A stretch of DNA of 64,000 nucleotides. Source: Desulfobacca sp. (lineage in GTDB: Bacteria > Desulfobacterota > Desulfobaccia > Desulfobaccales > Desulfobaccaceae). The notes beneath the pieces were generated by a model that was not told where the DNA came from, did no database searches, and saw nothing but the letters and a program-made list of their open reading frames with translations. The stretch lies in the NCBI GenBank assembly GCA_020725545.1, contig DYEV01000019.1:181698-245697 (forward strand), read 5' to 3'. Positions 38,796 to 47,706 of this stretch are shown in pieces (position 1 is the stretch's first letter; each line of letters opens with the position of its first letter). The position numbers and the translations under genes were made by a program.

Positions 38796-39545
38796 TTAGT
38801 CAGCCGTGCCTTCGCCCCGATACACCGCCAGCACCTTTTGCATATCTTCCCAGGTTTTGATGCGGTCCTGTGGCACCCGCAGGAGGTAGGAGGGGTGAAA
38901 GGTGGGCATTACCGGAATGTTTTGCCACTTTTGCCATTGGCCCCGCAGCCGGTTTAAGGGTGCTTTGGCTTTCAACAGGGCATGGGTAGCCACCGCCCCC
39001 AGGGTGACGATCACCTGGGGCCGAATGGCCTGGATCTGCTGGACCAGAAACGGCCGGCAGGCGGCAATCTCCTCGGCGTCCGGATTGCGATTATTCGGGG
39101 GGCGGCATTTGGCCACGTTGGTGATATAGACTTCTTCCCGGGTGAGGCCCAATCTTTCCAGGAGGCGGTTCAGGAGCTGCCCAGCCGCCCCCACGAAGGG
39201 TTCGCCCTGCTGGTCTTCTTCGGCTCCCGGCGCTTCGCCGATGAACATGAGGCGGGCTCTGGGGTTGCCGGTGCCGAAAACCAAATGGGTCCGGGTCTTC
39301 CAGAGCTGGCAGCGCCGGCAGTCCCCCATTTCCTGGCGGATATCAGACAGACGCAACGTGCTCAGAGGTTCGGGCGGTGCGGTGGGCTCGGCTGGTTGGG
39401 CCATAACAGGCTGAGCCGGCTCCGCTGGCGGTGGGGGCAGCGTTCCCTCAAGCCATTGCAAACCCAGACGGCGCTGGAACTCCACAAATTCCCTGAGAGC
39501 AGCGCTGAGGCGGTGTAATTCTGCCGGGGGTGAAGAGCGCGCCAC
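38796..39545 (-). CDS. Uracil-DNA glycosylase, type 4-like (Fe-S)
   Basis: A 249-residue repair enzyme. The conserved active-site region is IGEAPGAEEDQQGEPFVG with AGQLLNRLLERLGL; the second motif is FHPSYLLR. Four cysteines placed for a [4Fe-4S] cluster are seen: CRRC, then CRPPNNRNPDAEEIAAC. A proline/glutamine-rich N-terminal stretch of about 60 residues precedes the domain, as in family members fused to phage SPO1 polymerase-like proteins. Start codon GTG (39545). Three bases separate it from coaBC. Confidence 0.9.
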   Translation of the reverse strand: MARSSPPAELHRLSAALREFVEFQRRLGLQWLEGTLPPPPAEPAQPVMAQPAEPTAPPEPLSTLRLSDIRQEMGDCRRCQLWKTRTHLVFGTGNPRARLMFIGEAPGAEEDQQGEPFVGAAGQLLNRLLERLGLTREEVYITNVAKCRPPNNRNPDAEEIAACRPFLVQQIQAIRPQVIVTLGAVATHALLKAKAPLNRLRGQWQKWQNIPVMPTFHPSYLLRVPQDRIKTWEDMQKVLAVYRGEGTAD

Positions 39546-39548
39546 TGG

Positions 39549-40760
39549 TTACCCCCGGCGCTCTGCTAGCAGCGTTACGACCCGGTCCAGGAGACGGTCG
39601 GCCACCTCGTCTTTACTCAGGAGCGGCAAAACCTCCACGCCGCCCTGCCGGTCCAGGATGGTCACCCGGTTGGTATCCACAGCAAACCCTGCATCCGGCG
39701 CGGTAACATCGTTGGCGACGATGAGGTCCAGACCTTTGCGCTGCAACTTGGCCGCGGCATGCGCCAGTAGGTCCTGAGTCTCGGCAGCGAAGCCCACCAG
39801 GACCTGGTGGTGCTGCCGGCGTGCCCCTAAGCCGGCCACGATGTCCGGATTATGAGTGAGTTTGACCAGCATTTCCGCCTCGCTCCGCTTGATCTTCTGT
39901 GCCGCCAGTCCGGCTGGCCGGTAGTCACTCACTGCCGCGGACATGATGAGGACATCGCACTGGGGAAAAAGGTCCTGCAAAACCCCCTGCATCTCCAGGG
40001 CGGTGCGCACCAGGTGACGGCTGACCCCCCAGGGAGTCGAAAGGGCGGTGGGGCCGCTCACCAGGGTCACCTCGGCGCCGCGGCGGCGGGCCATGGCAGC
40101 CACGGCATAGCCCATCTTGCCGGTGGAACGGTTCGTCAAAAAGCGGACCGGATCCAGATCTTCATAGGTGGGACCGGCACTCACCAAGAGCCGTTGTCCG
40201 GCCAAGTCCTGGGGGGTCAGCAGCCAAGCCGCGGCCGCGACGATGTCCGCCGGTTCCGGCAGCCGCCCGGAGCCATAGGCTCCACAGGCCATCTCGCCCG
40301 CAGACGGCTCCAGGACCTGAAAACCCCGCTGCCGCAGCTTGGCCACATTTTCTTGGACCACCGGATTCTCATACATCTTCACATTCATGGCTGGGCAGAC
40401 CAGAATGGGACGGGTGGCGGCCAGGATGATGGTGCTCAACAGATCGTCGGCGATCCCGGCAGCCATCTTGCCCAGGCAGTTGGCCGTGGCCGGGGCAATG
40501 ACGATGGCATCCACGGCCTGGCCCAGGGAAATGTGCTCCAGAGGTTCGGCTGAGGGGCCAAAAAGCTCGGTCCGCACCGGTTCACCGGAGAGGGCCTGGA
40601 AGGTTAACGGCGTGACGAACTGGCAGGCCCCGGCCGTCATCACCACCTGGACCTGGGCCCCGGCCGTGACCATCAGGCGCAGCACTTCCACGGCCTTATA
40701 GGCCGCGATGCCGCCGGTCACGCCCAGCAGGATTTTTTTTCCCTGAAAGATGGCTGCCAT
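39549..40760 (-). CDS. coaBC: Bifunctional phosphopantothenoylcysteine decarboxylase / synthase
   Basis: A 403-residue coenzyme A biosynthesis enzyme. The N-terminal flavin decarboxylase (CoaC) has LGVTGGIAAYKAVEVLR, the substrate-clamp PAMNVKMYENP and ACGAYGSGRL. The C-terminal CTP-dependent synthase (CoaB) has SAGPTYEDLDPVRFLTNRS, AAVSDYRPA and VGFAAET. Length is standard. It stands directly upstream of the uracil-DNA glycosylase. Confidence 0.95.
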   Translation of the reverse strand: MAAIFQGKKILLGVTGGIAAYKAVEVLRLMVTAGAQVQVVMTAGACQFVTPLTFQALSGEPVRTELFGPSAEPLEHISLGQAVDAIVIAPATANCLGKMAAGIADDLLSTIILAATRPILVCPAMNVKMYENPVVQENVAKLRQRGFQVLEPSAGEMACGAYGSGRLPEPADIVAAAAWLLTPQDLAGQRLLVSAGPTYEDLDPVRFLTNRSTGKMGYAVAAMARRRGAEVTLVSGPTALSTPWGVSRHLVRTALEMQGVLQDLFPQCDVLIMSAAVSDYRPAGLAAQKIKRSEAEMLVKLTHNPDIVAGLGARRQHHQVLVGFAAETQDLLAHAAAKLQRKGLDLIVANDVTAPDAGFAVDTNRVTILDRQGGVEVLPLLSKDEVADRLLDRVVTLLAERRG

Positions 40761-40819
40761 GTCAACTCAATACCGCACGTCTGAGAAGGCCCGGCAAAAA
40801 GACCTCATCGAGGTCGGAA

Positions 40820-40880
40820 GGAGGGGCATAAGGAGAGGAGCAGGGACCCAGGCCCCCTGGCCCCTGCCCGAAAGGCACTT
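40820..40880 (-). repeat. Dispersed GC-rich terminator-like repeat, family C copy 2
   Basis: The run from ggaggggcataaggag, with cccaggccccctggcccc and tgcccgaaaggcactttt, parallels 27385-27450 base by base with gaps. It contains a CAGGG/CCCTG hairpin. It lies between a metallo-hydrolase and coaBC, downstream of the former. Confidence 0.4.
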
Positions 40881-40905
40881 TTGTGTAAAGTGCTATACTC
40901 GTCCT

Positions 40906-41529
40906 CTAAAAAAAAGGGTTATACTGCCGTTCCTGCCCCACGGTCGTCGCCGGGCCGTGGCCTGGCAGGACCAGGTAATGATCCCCCAAGGGGAAGATCT
41001 TGGTCTTGACCGATTGAATAAGGTCCTCAAAGGAGCCGCCGGGGAAGTCTGTCCGGCCGATGGATCCGGCGAACAAGGTGTCCCCCACGTAGACGATGGG
41101 CTCGCTCTGCAGCACCAGACAGATACCCCCCAGAGTATGGCCGGGGGTATGCAGCACCTTTAGCTTATATGGCCCAAAATCCAAGATATCGCCTTCGGCC
41201 ACCAGAATCGAGGCATGGGACGGTTGCAGGCGGCCGCCGGTGAAAAACAGCGCCTCGGCCGACGGCTGGCTCAGCATGGGGGCATCGGCCGGATGGATGG
41301 CGATGGGCGCCCCGGTGGCCTCCACCAGGGCATGATTGGCGCCCACATGGTCAAAATGACCGTGCGTGTTGATGATCATTTTCAGTTGCAGGTTTTCTTT
41401 GTTGAGCACAGCCAGGATATCAGGACCGTCCCCACCCGGGTCAATGACGACAGCCTCCCGGCTGTCCTCGTCGGCCAGGATGTAACAGTTGGATTCCAGC
41501 ATGCCCACACTCATCACTTTTTGGATCAT
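40906..41529 (-). CDS. MBL-fold metallo-hydrolase (glyoxalase II-like)
   Basis: A 207-residue metallo-beta-lactamase-fold hydrolase. The dinuclear metal motif is IINTHGHFDHVGAN, with later ligands in HTPGHTLGGICL, VGDTLFAGSIGRTD and LPGHGPATTVG. It fits the short glyoxalase II-like family that hydrolyses thioesters such as S-lactoylglutathione or analogues. Substrate not determinable. ATG 41529. Confidence 0.9.
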   Translation of the reverse strand: MIQKVMSVGMLESNCYILADEDSREAVVIDPGGDGPDILAVLNKENLQLKMIINTHGHFDHVGANHALVEATGAPIAIHPADAPMLSQPSAEALFFTGGRLQPSHASILVAEGDILDFGPYKLKVLHTPGHTLGGICLVLQSEPIVYVGDTLFAGSIGRTDFPGGSFEDLIQSVKTKIFPLGDHYLVLPGHGPATTVGQERQYNPFF

Positions 41530-41604
41530 AGATGTTCCTAAATCAGAAGATATGGTTGTTGAGTTTCAAGTTTGGATTTTTAAATCCTCAGCCCTTGTCT
41601 TGGT

Positions 41605-42252
41605 TCAGGCCCCCAACAGGGTTTTGACGCCGTGGTAGCCAAAGAAACAGCCGAAGGCCAGGAGAAAGACGGCACAGGCGGTCATGAAACCCTGATAGAG
41701 CCGGTCTGAAAGAAAGCGTTTGCCCTGGGCCACGGCCATGGCCACCAGGCTGTACCAGGCCAAATCCGCCAGAAAATGGCCAACAAAGAAAAAGGCTACG
41801 CCCATGAGGCCATAATTATAAGCAAAAAGCACGTAGCTTAATCCCAGGGTGACCCACCAGACCAGCCAATAGGGGTTGGCCAAACTCATGACGATGCCAG
41901 CCCAGAAGGGGTGAAACTTCCCGGCCGAAGTGCCGCTGAGGTCCAAGCGAGTGGTGCGGACGGAACTGAGGAGGTCGTAGCCCAACCACCAGAGGACGAT
42001 GGCGCCGGTCAGGGCGACCGCCCCCATGATGAGCGGTTGGTTGATGATGGCCCCTATCCCCAGAAGCAAGAGCACGAGGAGGGTCAGCTCCAGGGCGCCG
42101 TGTCCCAGCATAATAATGGGTCCGGCCCAAAACCCCCGGCGGGCCGCTTCGGCTACGGTATAGGTCAGCAACGGTCCGGGCATCAAGGCCCCGGACAAAG
42201 CAATGACAAAAGAAGAACTGAAAATCCCCAGGAGAATTAGGGTAAGTTCCAC
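41605..42252 (-). CDS. LysE/RhtB-family exporter
   Basis: A 215-residue inner-membrane protein with about six helices. The family signature at the start, ALSGALMPGPLLTYTVAEA, and NPYWLVWWVTLG in the middle match amino-acid and metabolite exporters of the LysE type. Start codon GTG 42252. Exported compound unknown; neighbours give no hint. Confidence 0.88.
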   Translation of the reverse strand: MELTLILLGIFSSSFVIALSGALMPGPLLTYTVAEAARRGFWAGPIIMLGHGALELTLLVLLLLGIGAIINQPLIMGAVALTGAIVLWWLGYDLLSSVRTTRLDLSGTSAGKFHPFWAGIVMSLANPYWLVWWVTLGLSYVLFAYNYGLMGVAFFFVGHFLADLAWYSLVAMAVAQGKRFLSDRLYQGFMTACAVFLLAFGCFFGYHGVKTLLGA

Positions 42253-42380
42253 GGTGGCGTCTTTTCCTGTGTCGGCGTTGCGGCAAGTATGGGTAACATT
42301 AACATCAAGCTTTCATGTTATCAGAATCGAAAGAAAAACCAAAGGGAAAATCCCCGAGGGTTAACGGCTCGGTTGGCGCC

Positions 42381-43031
42381 TCAGAATGTGGCTCGCCAGA
42401 GAAAATGATGGACAGTCTGCAGGTCCCAAGTACTCAGCCCCGCTTGGGCGAAGCTGGCGGCAAAATCTGCAGCCCGCAGGGCATGGTTCCAGCTCAAGAG
42501 TTTGAAGCCTGCGGCCACCAGAAAAAAGGGCAAGGCCTCCTCCTGGGCCAGGGCTCGGAGTTGCTCCAGGCCGGTCTCCCGGTTCATCTCATAGATCCAG
42601 ATCTTGCCGTCGGGTTTGACTATGCGGCGCATCTCTTGTAAACCTCGGACCGGATGCTCCCAGGTGTGTAAGCTGAAGGTGGCCATGGCCATATCACCAC
42701 AGGCCTCGGCCAGGGGAAGGGCACTGGCATCGCCGACGAGGCGCCAAACCCGCTGGGCTGCCGGCGGCTCATGACGACGAGAACCCATGGGCTGCAATAC
42801 CTCTGCCGCGTGGTCCAGCGCCAGCAGCCGCAGGTCTGGGCGCTGCTGGGCCACCAAGGCCAAAAGCTGACCGGTACCGGCGCCCACATCAACCAACAAC
42901 CCGCCTCGGGGGACGGCAGCCACCAGGTCTGCGGCCAGGCGCCGATACAGCCGCTCCATGAGCCCCAGCCGCACCAGCAGACGGTACAGCCTGGGCGGCG
43001 GTTCCAACTCGAAGGGGAAAAAGGCACTCAT
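42381..43031 (-). CDS. Class I SAM-dependent methyltransferase
   Basis: A 216-residue methyltransferase of the UbiE/Methyltransf_11 type. SAM motif I is GLLVDVGAGTGQLLAL; motif II region RLLALDHAAEVL; post-motif DMAMATFSLHTWEHPVRGL; and RRIVKPDGKIWIYEMN. Substrate not predictable. It is divergent from the enolase-superfamily gene across a 350-base gap. Confidence 0.85.
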   Translation of the reverse strand: MSAFFPFELEPPPRLYRLLVRLGLMERLYRRLAADLVAAVPRGGLLVDVGAGTGQLLALVAQQRPDLRLLALDHAAEVLQPMGSRRHEPPAAQRVWRLVGDASALPLAEACGDMAMATFSLHTWEHPVRGLQEMRRIVKPDGKIWIYEMNRETGLEQLRALAQEEALPFFLVAAGFKLLSWNHALRAADFAASFAQAGLSTWDLQTVHHFLWRATF

Positions 43032-43381
43032 AAGGCCCTCCGGTTGCCCGACTGGCTTAGCATATTGTCCCGGCGATCTGCTTTTTCTGACATTTTTCTT
43101 TTCTGCCGAGGTTTTTTTGTGCTATACATACTCAATAATCTGTCCCAAGGCCGGACAGCCGGTTATGGTTAAAAAGCTTGGGGCGAGATTATACGTTAGC
43201 ATCCCTGCCCACATCAGTAATTTTGTTTGCCATTGCTGCCGATAATAAGCTAATCCCGACAACGCCCGGGGTCGGCAGAGGACCGTTTGGTTTCGGGCAT
43301 ATCAAGATATCATGAAAGATCTACCGGTTACAAAAATCGCTTACTGACGCCCGTTCTTTTGAGGAAACCGAAGGCGGAATC
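43032..43381. other. Divergent intergenic gap without a recognised gene
   Basis: Between the methyltransferase and the epimerase. A TATACA at 43123-43128 could be a -10 toward the plus-strand gene, but no good -35 precedes it. AAGGCGGA at 43371-43378 is the ribosome site of the epimerase. No RNA gene or repeat was recognised. Confidence 0.4.
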
Positions 43382-44581
43382 ATGATACTGCGTATTACCC
43401 GACTGGAGCTGCGGGAGATAACCATCCCCTTCCGTTTTGCCTTCAAGCATTCCCTGGCAGTGCGCCGGCAGGCCAGGAACCTGATCTTGGCCCTGCATAC
43501 TGATGCCGGGACCGTGGGCTATGGCGAGGTGATCCCCCGGCGCTATCTTACCGGCGAAACCATCGCCAGTGCCTGGGAGGATATCTGCAGGCAGTTCTGG
43601 CCGGCCTTGCGTGAGCTGCACCTCAACGCTCAGGAGTATCCCTATCAGGCTTTGCAGCCGTTTTTTACCTGGGCCTCCGAGCAGCGCCGCACCGCCGCCT
43701 CAGCCGGGGTTGATCTGGCGATCTGGGACGCCTGGGCTAAAGCCGCCCAAAGACCCGGTTACTCGCTCTTTGGGCAACGCCGGTCATTGCCGGTGCCTCT
43801 CACCGGCCCCTTGGGGGCGGGTTCCATGCGCTATCTTTGGCGGACAGCCAGCCTCATGCGGTTTCTGGGTTTTGTTGACTATAAATTGAAAGTGGGCAAC
43901 GTCCAGGATTTGGCGGCGGTGCAGCTTCTCCGAAAAATCATCGGCCCCCGCTGCGATCTGCGGGTGGATGCCAACGCCGGCTGGCAGGTGGATCAGGCCA
44001 TTGCCATGGCCCAAGAGCTCCGGCAATTCGGGGTCAGCTCGGTGGAACAGCCCGTTCCGGCCGGCAATGTCCAGGACTTGGCCCAGGTGCAACGGCAAGG
44101 GGGTCTGCCGGTGGTGGCCGATGAATCGCTGTGCACCCTGGCCGATGCCCGGATGCTTTTGGCGGAGCAGGCCGCGGATATCTGGAACCTGCGCCTGGCC
44201 AAGATCGGCGGTTTTACCGGCTTTTTGGCCCTGCTGCAGATGGCCGGCTACCCCCTGCCGCCGGGATTGAACCGCGCCCCGCTCCCTGGCCGGCTCCGGC
44301 CGGTGTCGAACCACGGCTACCGCCCGAAAATCCATTTGGGCGTCCTGGTGGGCGAGACTTCCTTGATTACCGCCGCGGCCCGGGCCTGTTTAGGCCTCTG
44401 CCCCTATATCCATGTGGAATACGGCTACCCGTGGATTCTGCTGAAGATGGACCCTTTCCAGGGCGACCCGGGAGGCTACAGCGGCACGGCCAAACCCCTG
44501 GGCGAGGCCTTTGGCCTGGGGGTGACGCCTAAAACGCACTTGCTGGATCATCTGACCGTGCGGCAAGAGGTCCTGGAGTGA
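43382..44581 (+). CDS. Enolase-superfamily protein, dipeptide epimerase-like
   Basis: A 399-residue muconate-lactonizing-type enolase-superfamily member. All catalytic residues are visible: K168 and K170 (DYKLKVG), metal ligands D196 (RVDANAGW), E222 (SVEQPV) and D247 (VVADESLC), and K274 (RLAKIGG). This layout suits 1,1-proton transfer, as in L-Ala-D/L-Glu epimerase, or a related racemase or cycloisomerase. Residues about 289-316 form an extra proline- and arginine-rich stretch before IHLGVLVGETSLIT, longer than in usual members. Specific substrate unknown. Confidence 0.8.
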   Translation: MILRITRLELREITIPFRFAFKHSLAVRRQARNLILALHTDAGTVGYGEVIPRRYLTGETIASAWEDICRQFWPALRELHLNAQEYPYQALQPFFTWASEQRRTAASAGVDLAIWDAWAKAAQRPGYSLFGQRRSLPVPLTGPLGAGSMRYLWRTASLMRFLGFVDYKLKVGNVQDLAAVQLLRKIIGPRCDLRVDANAGWQVDQAIAMAQELRQFGVSSVEQPVPAGNVQDLAQVQRQGGLPVVADESLCTLADARMLLAEQAADIWNLRLAKIGGFTGFLALLQMAGYPLPPGLNRAPLPGRLRPVSNHGYRPKIHLGVLVGETSLITAAARACLGLCPYIHVEYGYPWILLKMDPFQGDPGGYSGTAKPLGEAFGLGVTPKTHLLDHLTVRQEVLE

Positions 44582-44638
44582 GCAGTGTTCAGGGTCCAGT
44601 GGCCAGTTCTTTACCACCTACCGCCCTCTGCCCTCTGT

Positions 44639-45823
44639 CTACTGTTTTTGCTTCTGCAACTCCTCCTTGATCTTTTCGGCAAAGGCCTCCTGGAAGGCCG
44701 GGATTTCCAAAGCCTCCTCCTGGCGGCCGGAGAGGAAGAGGGCCAACCCTTTATTCACCTGGATCTCTTTATTGCCGGGCTGCAGAGCCAGGAGCTCATC
44801 ATACAATGTGAGGGCTTCGCTGTATTTATCCATGGCCATTAAGGCCGTGGCTTTGCCGAAGCGGGCGTAAAAATGTTCCGGTTGGCGCTGCAACACTTCA
44901 TCAAAGGCGGCCACCGCCTCAGCCTGGCGCCCCATATCGTTCAGCAGATAGGCCTTGGTCTCCAAGGCCTTCAGGTCATCGGGGACCTGGGCCAGCTTCT
45001 TGTGGCAGCAGAAGAGGGCTTCTTCTAAAAGGCCTTGATTGGCCAAGGCCGTGGCCGCGGCCATCCAGGGGGTATCATCCCCCACCACCTTGCGGATCAG
45101 GCTTTCAAAGGTATCCAGCACCACCCGGCGTCCCACCAAGGGAGCGATCCCACCATGGCCGGGCATGACATGTTGGATATCCAGTTTCATTAATTGCCGC
45201 AGACCATAGAGGTAGTGGTCCATGCGGCCACCCGCGGCCTGGTCCATTTCTGACATGGCATCAGGCAGCACGGTGTCGCCGGAGAAAAGAGTCTGGGTCG
45301 GAGCATGGAAATAACAGACCCCGTCCAGAGTATGACCCGGGGTGTGAATAACCTGGAAATCAAAGCCGCTCAGGTTGATGGTCTCCCCGCCCTTGATTTC
45401 CGTGAGCTTCAGACCACCGGCCCGCAGGATTTCTTTATACTCGGCCGGGCCGGCCTCGTGCAAGACAACCTCCACCTCCAAGCCTCGGGACAGGCCGGGA
45501 TAGCCCCGGAAAAGCTCCACCACCCCCATACAATGGTCCGGATGGCCATGGGTCAGGGCCACCTTTTTGATCTGATCCAACCGCACCCCCTGACGGAAGA
45601 GATCCATATAAATTAAATAATCGTTGCCGGGGTCGATGATGGAGAGATACTCCCCTTGCAATACATAGACGTTGCTGGAGAAATCATAGCCGACGGCAAA
45701 CAGGGTAGCGTCAAAGAGGGGATTGGCCAAACCAGTGACTTCGGCCACGGTCTGCCAGGTGGGCTCTTGGGGACCGGTTTCCCTTTGGGTGGGGTCGTCT
45801 TCATTGATATCGACAAATCTCAT
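44639..45823 (-). CDS. MBL-fold hydrolase fused to TPR repeats
   Basis: A 394-residue two-part protein. The N-terminal about 250 residues form a metallo-beta-lactamase domain (ALTHGHPDHCMGVVELF, IHTPGHTLDGVCYF, FSGDTVLPDA, VMPGHGG). The C-terminus has three to four TPR-like repeats (for example KLAQVPDDLKALETKAYLLN and RQPEHFYARFGKATALMAMD), suggesting partner binding. It lies downstream of the CoA-transferase operon on the same strand but beyond its terminator. AAGGAG is 12 bases before the ATG. Substrate unknown. Confidence 0.85.
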   Translation of the reverse strand: MRFVDINEDDPTQRETGPQEPTWQTVAEVTGLANPLFDATLFAVGYDFSSNVYVLQGEYLSIIDPGNDYLIYMDLFRQGVRLDQIKKVALTHGHPDHCMGVVELFRGYPGLSRGLEVEVVLHEAGPAEYKEILRAGGLKLTEIKGGETINLSGFDFQVIHTPGHTLDGVCYFHAPTQTLFSGDTVLPDAMSEMDQAAGGRMDHYLYGLRQLMKLDIQHVMPGHGGIAPLVGRRVVLDTFESLIRKVVGDDTPWMAAATALANQGLLEEALFCCHKKLAQVPDDLKALETKAYLLNDMGRQAEAVAAFDEVLQRQPEHFYARFGKATALMAMDKYSEALTLYDELLALQPGNKEIQVNKGLALFLSGRQEEALEIPAFQEAFAEKIKEELQKQKQ

Positions 45824-46103
45824 GGCAGTGGCAACACTCCTTAACTGCAGTTGTTAGTTGGTAGTAAGAAAATATTGCCTAGACTGAGGCAATCAGTTTT
45901 TGTAGGGGCACAGCCGTGGGGGAATGGTCCTCACCAGCAACAACCCCCCCCAACGCTTTTGGCTGGGATGCCTTGAAATTGTTTACTCGGTTTCGGGTGT
46001 CCCCGCCTCATGGCTATGGATAAGCAAATTGTAGAATAATTTCTGCGGCGGCGCACGCAAAATGAAGCTGTTTTTGCCTGGATCTCATGGGCGATTTTAT
46101 TTG
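45824..46103. other. Gap between MBL-TPR gene and CoA-transferase operon
   Basis: Apart from the operon terminator at its right end and the short ribosome site before the MBL-TPR gene, I see no gene, repeat or RNA here. Confidence 0.4.
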
Positions 46104-46140
46104 AGGAAAAATAAGGGGGCGGCCCGCAGACCGCCCCCTC
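46104..46140 (-). terminator. Rho-independent terminator of the CoA-transferase operon
   Basis: GGGGGCGG (46115-46122) pairs with CCGCCCCC (46131-46138), loop of eight. On the minus strand the hairpin is followed by TTATTTTTCC. It lies about 25 bases after the 143-residue gene and closes the six-gene operon. Confidence 0.8.
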
Positions 46141-46164
46141 TTCAGTTTGTCCTACCAGTGGTGC

Positions 46165-46596
46165 TTATTCGGCATAGGGGATGAAGTAGCTCAGCTTCAT
46201 CTTGCCGTCGGGCCACCATTTCCGCTGTTTGGTTTCGCCCGGATAGATTTCCACCAGGCCTTTGTCCACGGAGACCCAAGTGTCTAAGCTCAGTTCGACG
46301 AAATGAAATTCCGTCAGTTTATACTTGACGATGGTCTCCGCCGGGATGAGGACGGCGTAGCCGGTTTCTTTGCTGGCCAGCCACTCAAAGTCCTCATTGG
46401 GTTCGTGGGTCTTCTCTTCTTTCGGGTTGTAGACCGCCAAGAGTTTCCCTTGGATCTTATCGCCGGGTTTCACGGGATAATCTGCCCATAGTTCATCCGG
46501 CAGATAGAACCACAGGGCCCGGTACCCGGTCTTGACATAGCCTTTTACAAGCATGGGGTCAAAGCCGCACACGCTCACACGGCATTTTTCAGGCAT
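46165..46596 (-). CDS. Unrecognised 143-residue protein in CoA-transferase operon
   Basis: I do not recognise this family. It is aromatic-rich and mildly acidic, without membrane helices or signal peptide; a beta-rich fold is suggested by alternating hydrophobics (GYRALWFYLPDELW, KPGDKIQGKLLAVYN, TGYAVLIPAETIVKYKL). The PGDKIQGKLLAV segment looks like a small barrel motif. GGAGGTAACG gives a strong ribosome site before ATG 46596. Last gene of the operon, 45 bases after the 113-residue gene, with a terminator following. Function unknown. Confidence 0.75.
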   Translation of the reverse strand: MPEKCRVSVCGFDPMLVKGYVKTGYRALWFYLPDELWADYPVKPGDKIQGKLLAVYNPKEEKTHEPNEDFEWLASKETGYAVLIPAETIVKYKLTEFHFVELSLDTWVSVDKGLVEIYPGETKQRKWWPDGKMKLSYFIPYAE

Positions 46597-46641
46597 CGTT
46601 ACCTCCTGCTAGGCATGCGTTAAAGGAATCTGACCATTCAC

Positions 46642-46983
46642 TCAGCTGACATCGCCGTTGTCTGATGTCGGTTCATTTCTGAGCAGGAAATCGCGCAGTT
46701 CATAGACCTGTTCGTAACAGAACTCCATGAAGGCATCCAGTTGTTCTGTGTCTATGTGCTCCGTCACCCGCAGACGTTGCAGGTACGGATAGAGCCACTC
46801 CTCGATCTCCACGATGAATTCGTTACACAGGAACAGATAGTCGCTGCCGCCCTCGGGCGGTGCATGCCGGAGGAAATCTTCCTTCCAGAGCACCACCCGC
46901 CGGCGTAATTCGATGAGCTCTTCCGTCCCGTGTTGACGAATGACCTCAGGCGAACACGGATTACTTAATGGGTTCGAAAGCAT
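46642..46983 (-). CDS. Unrecognised 113-residue acidic protein in CoA-transferase operon
   Basis: Not recognised. It is strongly acidic and predicted helical throughout (ELIELRRRVVLWKEDFL, NEFIVEIEEWLYPYLQRL, QLDAFMEFCYEQVYELRDFL), suggestive of a helical bundle or adaptor. No signal or membrane segment. Its ATG overlaps the upstream Cys-rich gene by 23 bases, so the two are translationally coupled. Function unknown. Confidence 0.7.
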   Translation of the reverse strand: MLSNPLSNPCSPEVIRQHGTEELIELRRRVVLWKEDFLRHAPPEGGSDYLFLCNEFIVEIEEWLYPYLQRLRVTEHIDTEQLDAFMEFCYEQVYELRDFLLRNEPTSDNGDVS

Positions 46984-47191
46984 AGCACTTCTTGATGATG
47001 TCGTTGTCGTGGATGCACCAGTAATGGGGCCAATGGATCTTCTTACACCAACCGATGATGTCGGCCGGGGGGAAGCCAGACCCTTTCAACACCCATTTCA
47101 GGTATTTGCATTGCCAGCAGATATGGTCGGTCTTTTTCTCCGGTGTCAGCACATGGGCCAGAAATTCTACCGGTGACATTTTTGCAGTCAT
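46961..47191 (-). CDS. Unrecognised 76-residue cysteine-rich protein in CoA-transferase operon
   Basis: Not recognised. Five cysteines (C25, C28, C49, C59, C69), the first pair as CWQC, and several His and Trp (IHWPHYWCIHD) suggest a small metal-binding protein, zinc or Fe-S. The ribosome site GGAGGGGCACGC-ATG is almost identical to that of the preceding gene. Coupled to the following acidic protein by overlap. Function unknown. Confidence 0.7.
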   Translation of the reverse strand: MTAKMSPVEFLAHVLTPEKKTDHICWQCKYLKWVLKGSGFPPADIIGWCKKIHWPHYWCIHDNDIIKKCYAFEPIK

Positions 47192-47205
47192 GCGTGCCCC
47201 TCCTA

Positions 47206-47691
47206 TTACCAGTCTTTCACTTCGCCTTTAGCGAGTCTCTCTAAGTACTCCGCCCAGACTTCGGGAGAGAGCTTTTCGATATCCCAGAAGTAGCCGTGGG
47301 AGCCAGCAACCCCGGCTGAAGGCGGCTGGGGCCGCCACCCCCGCACCGGCCGTCCGCGGGCACTGAATTTCACCATGTCGGCCTTGCCCAGATAAATATG
47401 CCGGGGCAGACAGGTATAAGGACGGGTCCGACCTTCGATGCCCGGCAGATAGTTGCTGTAGCCATCGTTGGGCTTGTCGGCGTAGAGGGGATAAATATCG
47501 GGTTTTTCTCCGGCTTTTTCATCCGGCCCTTCATACATATGCCCCTGGATCATGTGGATGTAATAGACCGTGCCACATTCGGCACAGGCAATCTTGCCTT
47601 CCCAGTTCCAGAAGCAGTAGGGGTCCAAATAATTGACGGTGTCGCAGACTTTGCCGTCCTTCTCTTTTTTGCACCAGATGATATCACACAT
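47206..47691 (-). CDS. Unrecognised 161-residue zinc-ribbon-like protein in CoA-transferase operon
   Basis: Not recognised as a named family. The N-terminal 45 residues hold six cysteines (C2, C7, C16, C26 and a CAEC at 36-39) like a zinc ribbon or rubredoxin-type site. A tyrosine-rich middle and a C-terminal WAEYLERLAKGEVKDW tail follow. It begins 15 bases after the second CoA-transferase gene with ribosome site GGAGGGGCAACGC. A metal-binding subunit or chaperone of the transferase is possible (inference). Confidence 0.75.
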   Translation of the reverse strand: MCDIIWCKKEKDGKVCDTVNYLDPYCFWNWEGKIACAECGTVYYIHMIQGHMYEGPDEKAGEKPDIYPLYADKPNDGYSNYLPGIEGRTRPYTCLPRHIYLGKADMVKFSARGRPVRGWRPQPPSAGVAGSHGYFWDIEKLSPEVWAEYLERLAKGEVKDW

Positions 47692-47706
47692 GCGTTGCCC
47701 CTCCGC

